Shown here: positions 20,052-28,889 of the stretch, piece by piece
Layout of the letters: every line of letters begins with the position of its first letter
Position numbering within the stretch: the stretch's first letter is position 1
From: Arthrobacter sp. MN05-02
Lineage (GTDB): Bacteria; Actinomycetota; Actinomycetes; Actinomycetales; Micrococcaceae
Reading direction: 5' to 3'
Assembly (NCBI GenBank): GCA_004001285.1
Contig: AP018697.1
Span: 1,178,001-1,242,000, forward strand
DNA length: 64,000 nucleotides
Made by a program: the position numbers and the translations under genes
Notes under the pieces: generated by a model
Seen by the model: the letters and a program-made list of their open reading frames with translations, nothing else
Told to the model about the DNA's origin: nothing
Database searches by the model: none

Positions 20052-21269
20052 GTGCAGACAGTCTCCTCAGTCCTCGACTCCATCAGCGACGTCGGCCGCG
20101 ATGCGACCCGCGGCGGGTACTCCCGTGGCGTGTACACCGGGGCCGAGCTGTCCCTGCGCGAGTGGTTCGCCGACGAGGCGCGAGCCCGCGGGCTGTCCGT
20201 GGAGACCGACCGCAACGGCATCCTCTGGGCCTGGTGGGACGCGACGGACAGCCGGGACGGCGCCCTGGTGACCGGCAGCCACCTCGACTCCGTCCCCGGC
20301 GGCGGCGCCTTCGACGGGCCGCTCGGCGTCGCCTCGGCGCTCGTCGCCGTCGACCTCCTGCGGGAGCGGGGCGTGCAGCCGAACCGGTCGCTCGCCGTCA
20401 CGGTCTTCCCCGAGGAGGAGGGCTCGCGGTTCGGGGTGTCCTGCCTCGGCTCCCGCCTGCTCACGGGCACGCTCGACCCCGACGCCGTCCGCTCCCTGAC
20501 CGACACCGACGGCACCACCTTCGCCGAGGCCGCGCGGGCCGCCGGCATCGATCCGGCGCACCTCGGCCGGGACGAGGAGGCCATCCGCCACATCGGCGAC
20601 TTCGTCGAGCTGCACGTGGAGCAGGGGCGCGGGCTGATCGACCTGGACTCCGCCGTCGCCGTCGGGTCCACCATGCTCGGCCACGGCCGCTGGCGCCTGT
20701 CCATCACCGGACAGGGCAACCATGCCGGGACCACCCTCATGGCCGACCGCGCGGACCCGATGGTCGCCGCCGCCCAGGTGGTCCTCGCCGCCCGGCGGAT
20801 CGCCGCGGAGGAGGACGGCGCGCGGGCCACGGTGGGGCGCCTCCAGCCCGTGCCGGGCGGCACGAACGTCATCGCCTCCCGCGTGGACCTCTGGCTCGAC
20901 GTGCGCCACGAGGAGGACGCCGTCACCGCGGCCCTGATCGAGCGGATCCACGGGCAGGCGCAGAAGATCTGCGCGTTCGAGGGGTGCCGTGCCACGCTGA
21001 CCGAGGAGTCCCGCAGCACCACGGTGCACTTCGACGGCGCACTGCAGCGCACGCTGGGCAACGCGCTCGGCCGCTCGTTCCCGGGCGCACCGACGCTGCC
21101 GACGGGCGCAGGTCACGACGCGGGCATCCTTGGCAGCATCGCACCGACGGCGATGCTCTTCGTCCGCAACCCCACGGGCATCAGCCACTCGCCCGAGGAG
21201 TTCGTGGAGCGCGACGACGCCGATGCGGGTGCGACCGCCCTCGCGGACGTCCTCGAAGACCTCCTGTGA
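20052..21269 (+). CDS. M20 family amidohydrolase (allantoate amidohydrolase/carbamoylase type) within the hut operon
   Basis: The 405-residue metal-dependent hydrolase carries the M20 motifs TGSHLDSVPGGGAFDGPLGV, VFPEEEGSRFGVSCLGSR, ELHVEQGRGLI, TGQGNHAGTTLM (dimerisation domain) and LPTGAGHDAGIL. By similarity it would be called allantoate amidohydrolase or N-carbamoyl-amino-acid hydrolase. Its place between hutU and hutF, and the absence of hutG here, suggest it instead removes the formyl group of N-formylglutamate made by HutF. The start is GTG 20052; a long open frame upstream is a shadow of hutU. Its stop overlaps the hutF GTG. Confidence 0.88.
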   Translation: MQTVSSVLDSISDVGRDATRGGYSRGVYTGAELSLREWFADEARARGLSVETDRNGILWAWWDATDSRDGALVTGSHLDSVPGGGAFDGPLGVASALVAVDLLRERGVQPNRSLAVTVFPEEEGSRFGVSCLGSRLLTGTLDPDAVRSLTDTDGTTFAEAARAAGIDPAHLGRDEEAIRHIGDFVELHVEQGRGLIDLDSAVAVGSTMLGHGRWRLSITGQGNHAGTTLMADRADPMVAAAQVVLAARRIAAEEDGARATVGRLQPVPGGTNVIASRVDLWLDVRHEEDAVTAALIERIHGQAQKICAFEGCRATLTEESRSTTVHFDGALQRTLGNALGRSFPGAPTLPTGAGHDAGILGSIAPTAMLFVRNPTGISHSPEEFVERDDADAGATALADVLEDLL

Positions 21270-22746
21270 CGCTGCGGAACGGCGGTACCGGCCCGGAGCC
21301 GGGGCACGCTCCGGATCGAATCGGAACCGGACGGGATGCGGCCCGTGCCGTCTGGTGCGAGTCCGCCTGGCTGGGAGGCGCCGGCGTGGTGGACGCCGTG
21401 CGCGTGGAGGTCGACGCCGACGGCATGGTGGTCGGCGTCGCGCCCGGCGTCCCGGCGCAGGCCGGCGACGTCGTCCTTCCCGGTGTGGCCTTCCCCGGCG
21501 CCGCCAACGCGCATTCGCACGCGTTCCACCGCGCGCTCCGGGGCCGTACCCACGACCACGGCGGTACCTTCTGGACCTGGCGGGAGAGCATGTACCGCGC
21601 GGCGGCGGCCCTGACCCCGGAGCTCTACGAGGAACTCGCCACCGCCGCCTATGCGGAGATGGTCGCGGTGGGCTGGACCAGCGTGGCCGAGTTCCACTAC
21701 GTCCACCACCGGCCCGACGGCACGCCCTACGGGCAGGGGGACTACGGCCCGCACGCCATGGAGCTCGCCCTCGCACGGGCGGCGGTCCGCACGGGCATCC
21801 GACTGACCCTGCTCGACACCTGCTACCTCGCGGGGCGCTTCGGTGCACCCCTCCAGGCGGGGCAGCGCCGGTTCTCGGACGGCACCGCCGCGCAGTGGCT
21901 CGACCGGCTCGCGGACCTCCGCACCACGGTCGCCGCACTCCACCCGGCCCACCGGGTGTCCGTCGGTGCCGCCATCCACTCGGTGCGAGCCGTCCCCGAG
22001 GACCAGCTGGCCGTCATCGCCCGGCACCTGCCGGCCGAGCTCCCCCTGCACGTCCACCTCTCCGAGCAGCCCGCGGAGAACGAGGACTGCCTCCGTGCCA
22101 CCGGCCGCACCCCGACCGCCCTCCTCGACTCCTACGGACTCGTCGGGAGCCGGCTGTCCGCCGTCCACGCGACCCACGTCAGCGAGCGGGACATCGCCGT
22201 CCTCGCCGATGCCGGAGCCGCCGTCGTCCTCTGTCCCACCACCGAGGCGGACCTGGCGGACGGCATCGGCCCGGCCGGCGACTTCAGGGCGGCGGGAGCG
22301 ACGCTCGCCCTCGGCACCGACCAGCACGCCGTCGTGGACCCGTGGCTGGAGATGCGGGCGCTGGAGCACGGGGAGCGCCTGCGCACCGGGCGGCGCGGCC
22401 ACTTCGAGCCGGAACAGCTGCACGCCATCATCGCCCTCGGCGGAGCAGCCGCGCAGGCCCGTCCGGGCGCCGGCTTCCGGCCCGGTCTCGCGGCCGACTT
22501 CATGGCCGTCGACCCGCGCACCGCGCGCACGGCCGGGTCCTCCCGCGAGCAGCTCGCCTACACCGCGACCGGCCAGGACGTCACGTGTGTCGTCGTCGGG
22601 GGCGTCCTCGTGGCACGCGACGGCGTCCACGCCACGCTGGGCAGGCCCGCCGACCTGCTGGTCGCGGCCATCGCCCGGCTGCACGGGGCGGACACGGCGA
22701 ACGAGCCCGGCGGGAGCCGGCGGAGCGCAACCGGGAGCGGCACTGA
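21266..22746 (+). CDS. hutF: Formimidoylglutamate deiminase (C-terminal frame lost)
   Basis: HutF hydrolyses N-formimidoyl-L-glutamate to N-formyl-L-glutamate plus ammonia, in the amidohydrolase superfamily. Metal-site motifs are PGAANAHSHAFHRALRG near the N-terminus, LPLHVHLSEQPAEN, AVHATHVSERDI and LGTDQHAVVDPWLEMR. The start is GTG 21266, overlapping the preceding stop. The frame passes the expected end (about IARLHG, codon 472) with no stop and stays open to 24004, deep inside hutI. A base missing near 22690-22740 would bring in TGA at 22744-22746, overlapping the hutI ATG as TGATG. I therefore give that end; the restored length is about 493 residues. Confidence 0.85.
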
Positions 22747-23948
22747 TGTCCGTCCTGATCACGAACATCGGCGAGCTCCTCACCTCGGACACCGACGGCA
22801 CCGTCCTGCGGGACGCCGCCGTGGTGTTCGAGGGCGAGCGCATCAGCTGGATCGGCCCGTCCGCGCACGCCCCGGCCGCGGACGAGAGCCACGACGCCGG
22901 TGGCCGTGCGGGCCTGCCGGGCTGGGTGGACAGCCACACGCACCTCGTGTTCGCCGGCGACCGGACGGCCGAGTTCGAGGCGCGCATGGCGGGGGAGTCC
23001 TACGCCGCGGGTGGTATCGCGGTCACTGTCGATGCGACACGAGCCGCCGGCGACTACGACCTCACGCGGCTTCTGCTGGCCCGGGTCGCCGAGGCCGCGG
23101 CGGGCGGGACCACCTACCTGGAGACGAAGACGGGCTACGGGCTCGACGTCGAGCAGGAGGCGCGCAGTGCGCGCATCGCGGCGGGCGTCGTCGACGAGGT
23201 CACGTTCCTCGGTGCGCACCTCGTGCCGCCCGGGGCGGACGCGGACACCTACACCGACCTCGTGTGCGGGCCGATGCTCGACGCCGTCCGTCCCTACGTC
23301 CGCTGGGCCGACGTCTTCTGCGAGACGGGAGCCTTCACCGCCGAGCAGTCACGCCGTGTGCTCTCCGCCTCGGCCGCAGCAGGCCTGGGCCTGCGCGTGC
23401 ACGGCAACCAGCTGGGACCGGGCGCCGGCGTCGCGCTCGCCGTGGAGTTGGGCGCCGCCAGTGTGGACCATGTGAACCACCTGACCGACGACGACGTCGA
23501 CGCGCTCGCCGGTACCTGGGCCGGTTTCGCCGCGCGGGGCGAACCCGGCACGGTGGCGACCTGCCTGCCCGCCTGCGATCTCTCCACACGCCAGCCGTTC
23601 CCGCCCGTCCGGAGGCTCCTCGACGCCGGCGTGCAGCTCGCGATCGCCAGCAACTGCAACCCCGGCACGTCGTTCACGAGCTCGATGGCCTTCTGCGTGG
23701 CCACCGCCGTCCTGCAGATGGGCCTCACCGTGCAGGAGGCGGTCCGCGCCGCGACCTTCGGCGGAGCGCTCGCGCTGCGGCGCCACACGGGCGACGACGC
23801 GGACGGCCGGCGCGCCGTCGGCTCCCTGGCCGTCGGGCACCGTGCAGACCTGCAACTGCTGAATGCGCCCTCGGCCACACACCTCGCGTACCGCCCGGGC
23901 ATGCCGCTCGTCCATGCCGTCTGGAGGGCCGGGAGCCGCGTGCGGTAG
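22746..23948 (+). CDS. hutI: Imidazolonepropionase
   Basis: HutI hydrolyses 4-imidazolone-5-propionate to N-formimidoyl-L-glutamate. The 400-residue amidohydrolase shows GWVDSHTHLVFAGDRTAEFE (metal HxH and substrate contacts), GGTTYLETKTGYGLDVEQE, LRVHGNQLGPGAGV, SVDHVNHLTDDD and IASNCNPGTSFTSSM, all typical of HutI. The ATG lies in the TGATG overlap with hutF. It is the last gene of the iclR-hutU-M20-hutF-hutI run, and the pathway order is histidine, urocanate, imidazolonepropionate, formimidoylglutamate, formylglutamate. Confidence 0.96.
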   Translation: MSVLITNIGELLTSDTDGTVLRDAAVVFEGERISWIGPSAHAPAADESHDAGGRAGLPGWVDSHTHLVFAGDRTAEFEARMAGESYAAGGIAVTVDATRAAGDYDLTRLLLARVAEAAAGGTTYLETKTGYGLDVEQEARSARIAAGVVDEVTFLGAHLVPPGADADTYTDLVCGPMLDAVRPYVRWADVFCETGAFTAEQSRRVLSASAAAGLGLRVHGNQLGPGAGVALAVELGAASVDHVNHLTDDDVDALAGTWAGFAARGEPGTVATCLPACDLSTRQPFPPVRRLLDAGVQLAIASNCNPGTSFTSSMAFCVATAVLQMGLTVQEAVRAATFGGALALRRHTGDDADGRRAVGSLAVGHRADLQLLNAPSATHLAYRPGMPLVHAVWRAGSRVR

Positions 23949-24008
23949 GGGAGGCCGGCGGCTACCCGCGGACTGGGAATCACCAGCCGCCGCTGGAAGG
24001 ATAGCGCC

Positions 24009-24818
24009 ATGCCTGCCGAGTCCTCCCCGTCCGCTCCAGCAGCACCGGGCGGTACCGTCCACCCGGGGCCGCCCGCCCCGAAGCGCCGCATCACCGCCGA
24101 GCTGCTCATCGTCTTCGGCCTGTCCCTCGGACAGTCCGGTGTGTACGCGATCGTGAGCCTGGCCGAGAAGCTGACGCGGGGCCCCCTCGCCGCGCAGACC
24201 ACCACGCTGAACCCGGTGCTCGACGACCGCCAGTACTTCGACCTCACCTACCAGCTGCTGGGGATCCTCTTCGCCCTCGTGCCGGTGGCCCTGGTCCTGT
24301 TCCTGCTCAGCGGGCACGGCGTCTCGGCGTTCCGGCGCCTCGGCTTCACGTTCGACAAGCCCCTGCGCACCATCGGGTTCGGGGTCGGTCTGGCGGCGGT
24401 CATCGGCGTCGGCACGCTCGGGGTCTATGCCGGCGGCCGCGCGCTGGGCATCACCACCGCACTGGTACCCGCCGCGCTCGACTCCTACTGGTGGACCATC
24501 CCGGTGCTCGTCCTCTCGGCGGTCCGGCACGCCGTGCTCGAGGAGGTCATCGTGGTGGGGTACCTGTTCATCCGGCTGCGGGAACTCGGCTGGTCGACCC
24601 CGGCCATCATCCTCACGAGCGCCCTGGTGAGGGGCAGCTACCACCTGTACCAGGGGTTCGGGCCCTTCCTCGGCAACGTGCTCATGGGCCTGCTGTTCGC
24701 CTGGTTCTACACGCGTACCCGTCGCGTGATGCCGCTCGTCCTGGCACACGCGCTCATCGACATCACGGGTTTCGTCGGATTCGCCCTGCTCGGTCCCGCG
24801 ATCGGGATCGGCGGATGA
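24009..24818 (+). CDS. CPBP family intramembrane glutamic endopeptidase
   Basis: The 269-residue membrane protein has about eight hydrophobic segments and the two CPBP (Abi/CAAX protease) motifs: HAVLEEVIVVGYLFIRLREL (paired glutamates) and GSYHLYQGFGPFLGNVLMG, followed by LVLAHALIDITGF. Bacterial members process membrane or peptide substrates; the target is unknown. The N-terminus is a Pro/Ala-rich cytoplasmic tail. It follows hutI by 60 bp but has no evident link to histidine use. Confidence 0.85.
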   Translation: MPAESSPSAPAAPGGTVHPGPPAPKRRITAELLIVFGLSLGQSGVYAIVSLAEKLTRGPLAAQTTTLNPVLDDRQYFDLTYQLLGILFALVPVALVLFLLSGHGVSAFRRLGFTFDKPLRTIGFGVGLAAVIGVGTLGVYAGGRALGITTALVPAALDSYWWTIPVLVLSAVRHAVLEEVIVVGYLFIRLRELGWSTPAIILTSALVRGSYHLYQGFGPFLGNVLMGLLFAWFYTRTRRVMPLVLAHALIDITGFVGFALLGPAIGIGG

Positions 24819-24958
24819 ACACCTGAGCGAAGCCTCACCTCCGGTATTTGCGCACGCCGATCATGACTAAATTATCCGGTGACGGCGGTGTTACCGTGAG
24901 TCCATTCAGCGAAGCGGCGGCTCCGATCGGGGCCTCACCCGACCAGCCAGGAGGAATC

Positions 24959-25247
24959 ATGAGCGTCGTCACCAGTGTCTCCGAATGCAGCGTCCCACAA
25001 CTGCTCCTTCAACCACGACGGCTGCACCGCCGTCGCCATCACCGTGTCGGGCAGCGAGGAACACGCGTCCTGCGCGACGTTCATCGACACGTCCATCAGC
25101 GGCGGGCTGCCCAAGATGCTCGCGCACGTCGGTGCGTGCCAGCGGTCCGAGTGCAGCTACAACCACGACCTGCTGTGCAGCGCCCCGGCCGTCAAGGTGG
25201 GCCCCGGCGCCGAGGCCGCGGACTGCCTCACCTACACCCACGCCTGA
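24959..25247 (+). CDS. DUF1540 domain protein (frame broken at about 24994)
   Basis: A small Cys-rich protein with two copies of a DUF1540-like motif. A strong ribosome binding site (AGGAGGAATC) precedes ATG 24959, which encodes MSVVTSVSECSV. The Cys motifs (NCSFNHDGCTAVAI and ECSYNHDLLCSAPAV) are in another frame. One extra C in the CCC at 24994-24996 accounts for it: its removal joins them as ECSVHNCSFNHDGC. The restored protein is about 95 residues. The C-x4-C-x-F/Y-N-H-x2-x-C pattern suggests a metal site, but the function is unknown. A perfect hairpin terminator follows. Confidence 0.8.
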
Positions 25248-25262
25248 TTCGTCCGCAGCACA

Positions 25263-25299
25263 GCAGAAGGGACCGGACACGATGTCCGGTCCCTTCTGC
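25263..25299. terminator. Bidirectional hairpin terminator
   Basis: A perfect 17-bp stem with a 3-nt CGA loop lies between the convergent DUF1540 and VOC genes. It has no long T-run, as is common in high-GC actinobacteria. Confidence 0.8.
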
Positions 25300-25313
25300 G
25301 TCCATGGTGCAGG

Positions 25314-25956
25314 TCAGATCTCGATGCGGCCGTCGGCGGTCTCGAAGGTCACGGACATGATGCCCGGGGTGCCGTTGGGCGCGATCCACTGGACCTGGAC
25401 GCCGTCGAGCGTCTCCTCGACCTCCGTGCCGAGCCACTCCGTGACGCGCTCGGACGAGCCGGCGATCGTGAGGCAGTCCAGCTTGACGGTCGCAGGACGG
25501 GCCTTCGACGGATGCAGGGACTCGGTGCCCCTCGTCCCAGCGGAGCAGATAGGGCACCTGCGGATCCGCGATGAGGCCCTTGATGCCGATCTGCTGCCAG
25601 GTCAGCTCCTGGCCGTCCGGGAACTTGCGGTTGCCGGGAACCGCGCCGCGGCCGAGCCGCTCCTCGAAGGGTCCCAGGTCGTCCACGGCGACGCACCAGC
25701 CCATCCAGCCTCCACCGGCCTCGGACCGTGCCCGCACGGCCTGGCCGAAGGGCGCCTTGTCCGACGCGGGGTGGTTGAGGACCTCGACGACCTCCAGGTA
25801 CTGGCCGTTGACCAGCGGGAAGATCATGTTGCGGGTGCCGAAGCGGGGGTGCACACCGCCCTTCACCGGTTCCATGCCGAGCCTGGCCGAGATCCGGTCG
25901 GCGGTCGCAGCGAGTCCATCGGGTTCACAGGCATAAGAGACGTGGTCCAGGCGCAT
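25314..25956 (-). CDS. VOC/glyoxalase-like domain protein (frame broken at about 25528)
   Basis: The N-terminal part MRLDHVSYACEPDGLAATAD ... GGVHPRFGTRNMIFPL ... QYLEVVEVLNHPA matches the glyoxalase-like (VOC, PF13468-type) fold; such proteins bind metals and small molecules. After YLLRWDEG the frame is lost. The CCCC at 25528-25531 seems one base too long; correcting it gives RWDEGTESLHPSKARPATVK and a C-terminus GTPGIMSVTFETADGRIEI with TGA at 25316-25314, about 213 residues. The ATG at 25956 has a -10-like hexamer 6 nt upstream and no leader. It is divergent from metY. Confidence 0.8.
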
Positions 25957-25962
25957 GCCGAT

Positions 25963-25968
25963 ATTTTG
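25963..25968 (-). promoter_or_regulatory. Probable -10 element (CAAAAT, minus strand) of a leaderless promoter
   Basis: On the minus strand CAAAAT ends 6 nt before the ATG of the VOC protein gene, the same spacing as at several other starts in the window. Confidence 0.45.
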
Positions 25969-26097
25969 GCACTAAGTGATCTGCGTCTCGACTTAGGCTG
26001 ACCTTACCGGTTCGATCGTTCGTCGGAGTGCTCCGGCCCGCTCCTTCACGGAGGTTCACACGGGTTGCCGGATGCGCTCCGATGGGCTTTCATGAAT

Positions 26098-26222
26098 GCA
26101 GGTCATGAGTGCCAGCACGAAGCCCCGGCTTGCTGGCCGGCAACCCTCCAACCGCGGTGGGGTGCCCCGGGTGAAGACCAGGTTCGGCGCCACACCGGCG
26201 CCGTGCAAGCGCGGGCTCCTGC
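26098..26222 (+). ncRNA. SAM-IV-type S-adenosylmethionine riboswitch upstream of metY
   Basis: The sequence follows the actinobacterial SAM-IV pattern. P1 arms are GGTC (26101-26104) and GACC (26176-26179). P2 is GCCAGC (26111-26116) with GCTGGC (26132-26137), then GGCAACCCTCCAACCGCGGT and GGGGTGCCCCGGGTGA in the core. After P1 comes a CGGCGCC/GGCGCCG hairpin and the typical tail GCAAGCGCGGG. It ends about 80 bases before the metY ATG, so high SAM should turn off sulfhydrylase synthesis, probably through translation or termination in the following segment. A TAGGCT at 25994-25999 may be the promoter -10. Confidence 0.9.
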
Positions 26223-26299
26223 GGAGGCCGGTCTCCTGGAACGGCAAGCACCGACGGGAGCATCGGACCCGAGCGGAGCCCCTTCCTACAGGGAGCACC

Positions 26300-27616
26300 A
26301 TGTCCAACGATTGGTCCTTCGAGACACGCCAGATCCACGCCGGCCAGGTGCCGGACGAAGCCACGGGAGCGCGAGCGCTGCCCATCTACCAGACGTCGTC
26401 GTTCGTCTTCCCGAGTGCCGAGAGCGCCGCGAACCGGTTCTCGCTGACGGAGCTCGCGCCCATCTACACGCGCATCGGCAATCCCACGCAGGAAGCGGTG
26501 GAAACGCGGATCGCGAGCCTCGAGGGCGGCGTCGGCGCCCTGCTGCTGGCCTCCGGGCAGGCGGCCGAGACCTTCGCGGTGCTGAACATCGCCGAGGCGG
26601 GGGACCACATCGTGGCGAGCCCGAGCCTCTACGGCGGCACGTACAACCTCTTCAAGCACACGCTGAAGAAGTTCGGCATCGAGACCACCTTCGTCGAGGA
26701 CCCGGACGACCTCGGGCAGTGGCGCGACGCCGTCCGGCCGAACACCAAGCTCTTCTTCGGGGAGGTCGTGTCCAATCCACGGCAGGACGTCCTCGACATC
26801 GAGGGCATCAGCGCGGTCGCGCACGAGCACGGGATCCCCCTGATCGTCGACAACACGCTGTCCACGCCGTACCTCATCCGGCCGATCGAATGGGGCGCGG
26901 ACATTGTGGTGCACTCGGCCACCAAGTACCTCGGCGGGCACGGCACCGCGATCGCCGGGGTGATCGTCGACTCGGGGAACTTCGACTTCGCGCAGCACGC
27001 CGGGCGGTTCCCGGGCTTCAACACCCCTGACGAGAGCTACCACGGGCTCGTGTACGCGCGGGACCTGGGCGTGGGCAGCGCCCTCGGCGCGAACCTCGCC
27101 TACATCCTCAAGGCCCGTGTCCAGTTGCTGCGCGACCTCGGCTCGTCCGTGTCGCCGTTCAACGCCTTCCTCATCGCGCAGGGCCTGGAGACCCTCAGCC
27201 TGCGCGTGGAGCGCCACGTGCAGAACGCCCAGGCCGTCGCCGAATGGCTCGAGGGGCACGACGACGTCGAACGCGTCTCCTATGCGGGCCTCGCCTCGAG
27301 TCCGTGGTACGAGCGCGGCAGGAAGTACGGCCGCAACGGCACGGGCGCGATCGTCAGCTTCGACATCGCCGGGGGACTCGAGGCCGGCAAGCGCTTCGTC
27401 GACGGGCTGGAACTCCACTCGCACGTCGCGAACGTGGGCGACGTGCGCTCGCTCGTCATCCACCCGGCGTCCACGACCCACAGCCAGCTGGGGGCGGAGG
27501 CGCAGCTGACCGCCGGAGTGCGCCCGGGCCTCGTGCGCCTCTCCGTGGGCCTCGAGAACATCACCGACATCCTCGCCGACCTCGACGCGGGCTTCCGCGC
27601 CGCCAAAGGAGCCTAG
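26300..27616 (+). CDS. metY: O-acetylhomoserine sulfhydrylase (aminocarboxypropyltransferase)
   Basis: This PLP enzyme of the Cys/Met metabolism family makes homocysteine from O-acetylhomoserine and sulfide. Of 438 residues, characteristic parts are FETRQIHAGQVPDEATGAR, PIYQTSSFVFPSAESAANRF, YTRIGNPTQEAVETRIASLE and the PLP lysine in VHSATKYLGGHGTAIAG. ATG 26300 follows GGGAG and matches the family N-terminus; an open frame upstream to 26096 overlaps the riboswitch and is not coding. It sits under a SAM riboswitch and 6 bp before metX, which supplies its substrate. Confidence 0.95.
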   Translation: MSNDWSFETRQIHAGQVPDEATGARALPIYQTSSFVFPSAESAANRFSLTELAPIYTRIGNPTQEAVETRIASLEGGVGALLLASGQAAETFAVLNIAEAGDHIVASPSLYGGTYNLFKHTLKKFGIETTFVEDPDDLGQWRDAVRPNTKLFFGEVVSNPRQDVLDIEGISAVAHEHGIPLIVDNTLSTPYLIRPIEWGADIVVHSATKYLGGHGTAIAGVIVDSGNFDFAQHAGRFPGFNTPDESYHGLVYARDLGVGSALGANLAYILKARVQLLRDLGSSVSPFNAFLIAQGLETLSLRVERHVQNAQAVAEWLEGHDDVERVSYAGLASSPWYERGRKYGRNGTGAIVSFDIAGGLEAGKRFVDGLELHSHVANVGDVRSLVIHPASTTHSQLGAEAQLTAGVRPGLVRLSVGLENITDILADLDAGFRAAKGA

Positions 27617-27622
27617 CCCTTC

Positions 27623-28765
27623 GTGACGACCTACCCTCCTGCTCCGCTGTACCCCGGGATCGACGGCGCACGCCCTTCGGGGGACGGGCTCCTGCGCATC
27701 GCCCCGATCGGTCCGCTGGCTCTCGAGACGGGCGGCACGCTGCCGGACGTGCACCTCGCCTTCGAGACCTGGGGCCGGCTGAACCGGGACGGGTCGAACG
27801 CCGTGCTCGTGCAGCATGCCCTGACCGGCAGCTCGCACGTGGCACGCGGCGACTCGGAGGAGGAGGGCTGGTGGGATTCGCTCGTGGGTCCCGGCCGCAC
27901 GGTGGATACCGACCGGTACTTCGTGGTGTCGATCAACATGCTGGGAGGCTGCTACGGCTCGACGGGGCCGGCCAGCCTCGCGCCCGACGGGACGCCGTGG
28001 GGCTCGCGCTTCCCCCTGATCACCATCCGGGACTCCGTCCGGGCCGAGGCCCTGCTGGCCGACCGGCTCGGCATCGACCGGTGGCACTCGGTCCTCGGCG
28101 GCTCGATGGGCGGGGCGCGTGCCCTCGAATGGGCACTGATGTATCCGCAGCGCGTCCAGCGGTGCGCCGTCATCGCCTGCACCGCCGCCAGTTCGGCCGA
28201 ACAGATAGCGTTCGCCCAGGCTCAGGTGCAGGCGATCCGGCTCGATCCCGCCTACCGCCGCGGCGACTACTACGACGGGGCCCCTCCGGAGGCGGGCCTC
28301 GGCATCGCCCGGCGGATCGCGCACATCACCTACCGCTCCGAACACGAGCTGGAGGCACGCTTCGGTCGCGCGGAGCAGGACACCGAACAGCCGTTCGGCG
28401 CGGTCCTGCCCGCCGACCGCGGGCGCTACCAGGTGGAGAGCTACCTCGACCACCAGGCGGACAAGCTCGTGAGCCGGTTCGACGCCAACAGCTACGTGAT
28501 CCTGACCGAGGCGCTGATGAGCCACGACGCGGCGCGCGACCGCGGCACGCTCGACGACGCCCTGGGGACCGCGACAGCGGAGTTCTTCGTCGCGGCCGTG
28601 GATTCGGACCGGCTGTACTTCCCGGTGCAGTCCAGGCGCCTGGCCGCCGGGCTGCCGGGCGAGGTACCCGTCCACATGATCTCCTCACCGGTGGGCCACG
28701 ACGCCTTCCTGACCCAGATCCACCAGCTCGATGCGGACCTGCGGGCGGCCTTCTACACCCAGTAG
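27623..28765 (+). CDS. metX: Homoserine O-acetyltransferase
   Basis: MetX acetylates homoserine with acetyl-CoA, feeding MetY for methionine synthesis. The 380-residue alpha/beta-hydrolase-fold protein has LAFETWGRLNRDGSNAVLV, ALTGSSHVARG, SINMLGGCYGSTGPAS, the nucleophile serine in VLGGSMGGARALEWAL, and the C-terminal catalytic His in SPVGHDAFLTQ. The start is GTG 27623, 6 bp after metY, so both should be under the same SAM riboswitch. Confidence 0.95.
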   Translation: MTTYPPAPLYPGIDGARPSGDGLLRIAPIGPLALETGGTLPDVHLAFETWGRLNRDGSNAVLVQHALTGSSHVARGDSEEEGWWDSLVGPGRTVDTDRYFVVSINMLGGCYGSTGPASLAPDGTPWGSRFPLITIRDSVRAEALLADRLGIDRWHSVLGGSMGGARALEWALMYPQRVQRCAVIACTAASSAEQIAFAQAQVQAIRLDPAYRRGDYYDGAPPEAGLGIARRIAHITYRSEHELEARFGRAEQDTEQPFGAVLPADRGRYQVESYLDHQADKLVSRFDANSYVILTEALMSHDAARDRGTLDDALGTATAEFFVAAVDSDRLYFPVQSRRLAAGLPGEVPVHMISSPVGHDAFLTQIHQLDADLRAAFYTQ

Positions 28766-28889
28766 CAGATACCGGTTGGGTTTCCACGGACGGGCACCTA
28801 GTCTTGGAGGTAAGCCTGCTTAGGAATTCGTGGCAGGCAGGTCCCGGTCGAAGTCCCCGGAACCCCCGACGTCGAAAGAGGAGCTGTTC

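Noticed and set aside
19964..24004. A 1346-codon plus-strand frame spanning the hut genes
   Set aside because: Only its HutF part (from GTG 21266) is protein-like. The rest is a shadow of the M20 and hutI genes, joined by a probable base error.
24009..24818. CPBP protease as part of an abortive-infection or bacteriocin system
   Set aside because: No bacteriocin, toxin or phage-defence gene is adjacent; the flanking genes are hutI and a DUF1540 protein.
25988..26010. A second DtxR-like site (TTAGGCTGACCTTACC) upstream of metY
   Set aside because: Only about 10 of 19 positions fit the consensus and the spacing is poor. TAGGCT is better explained as a -10 element.
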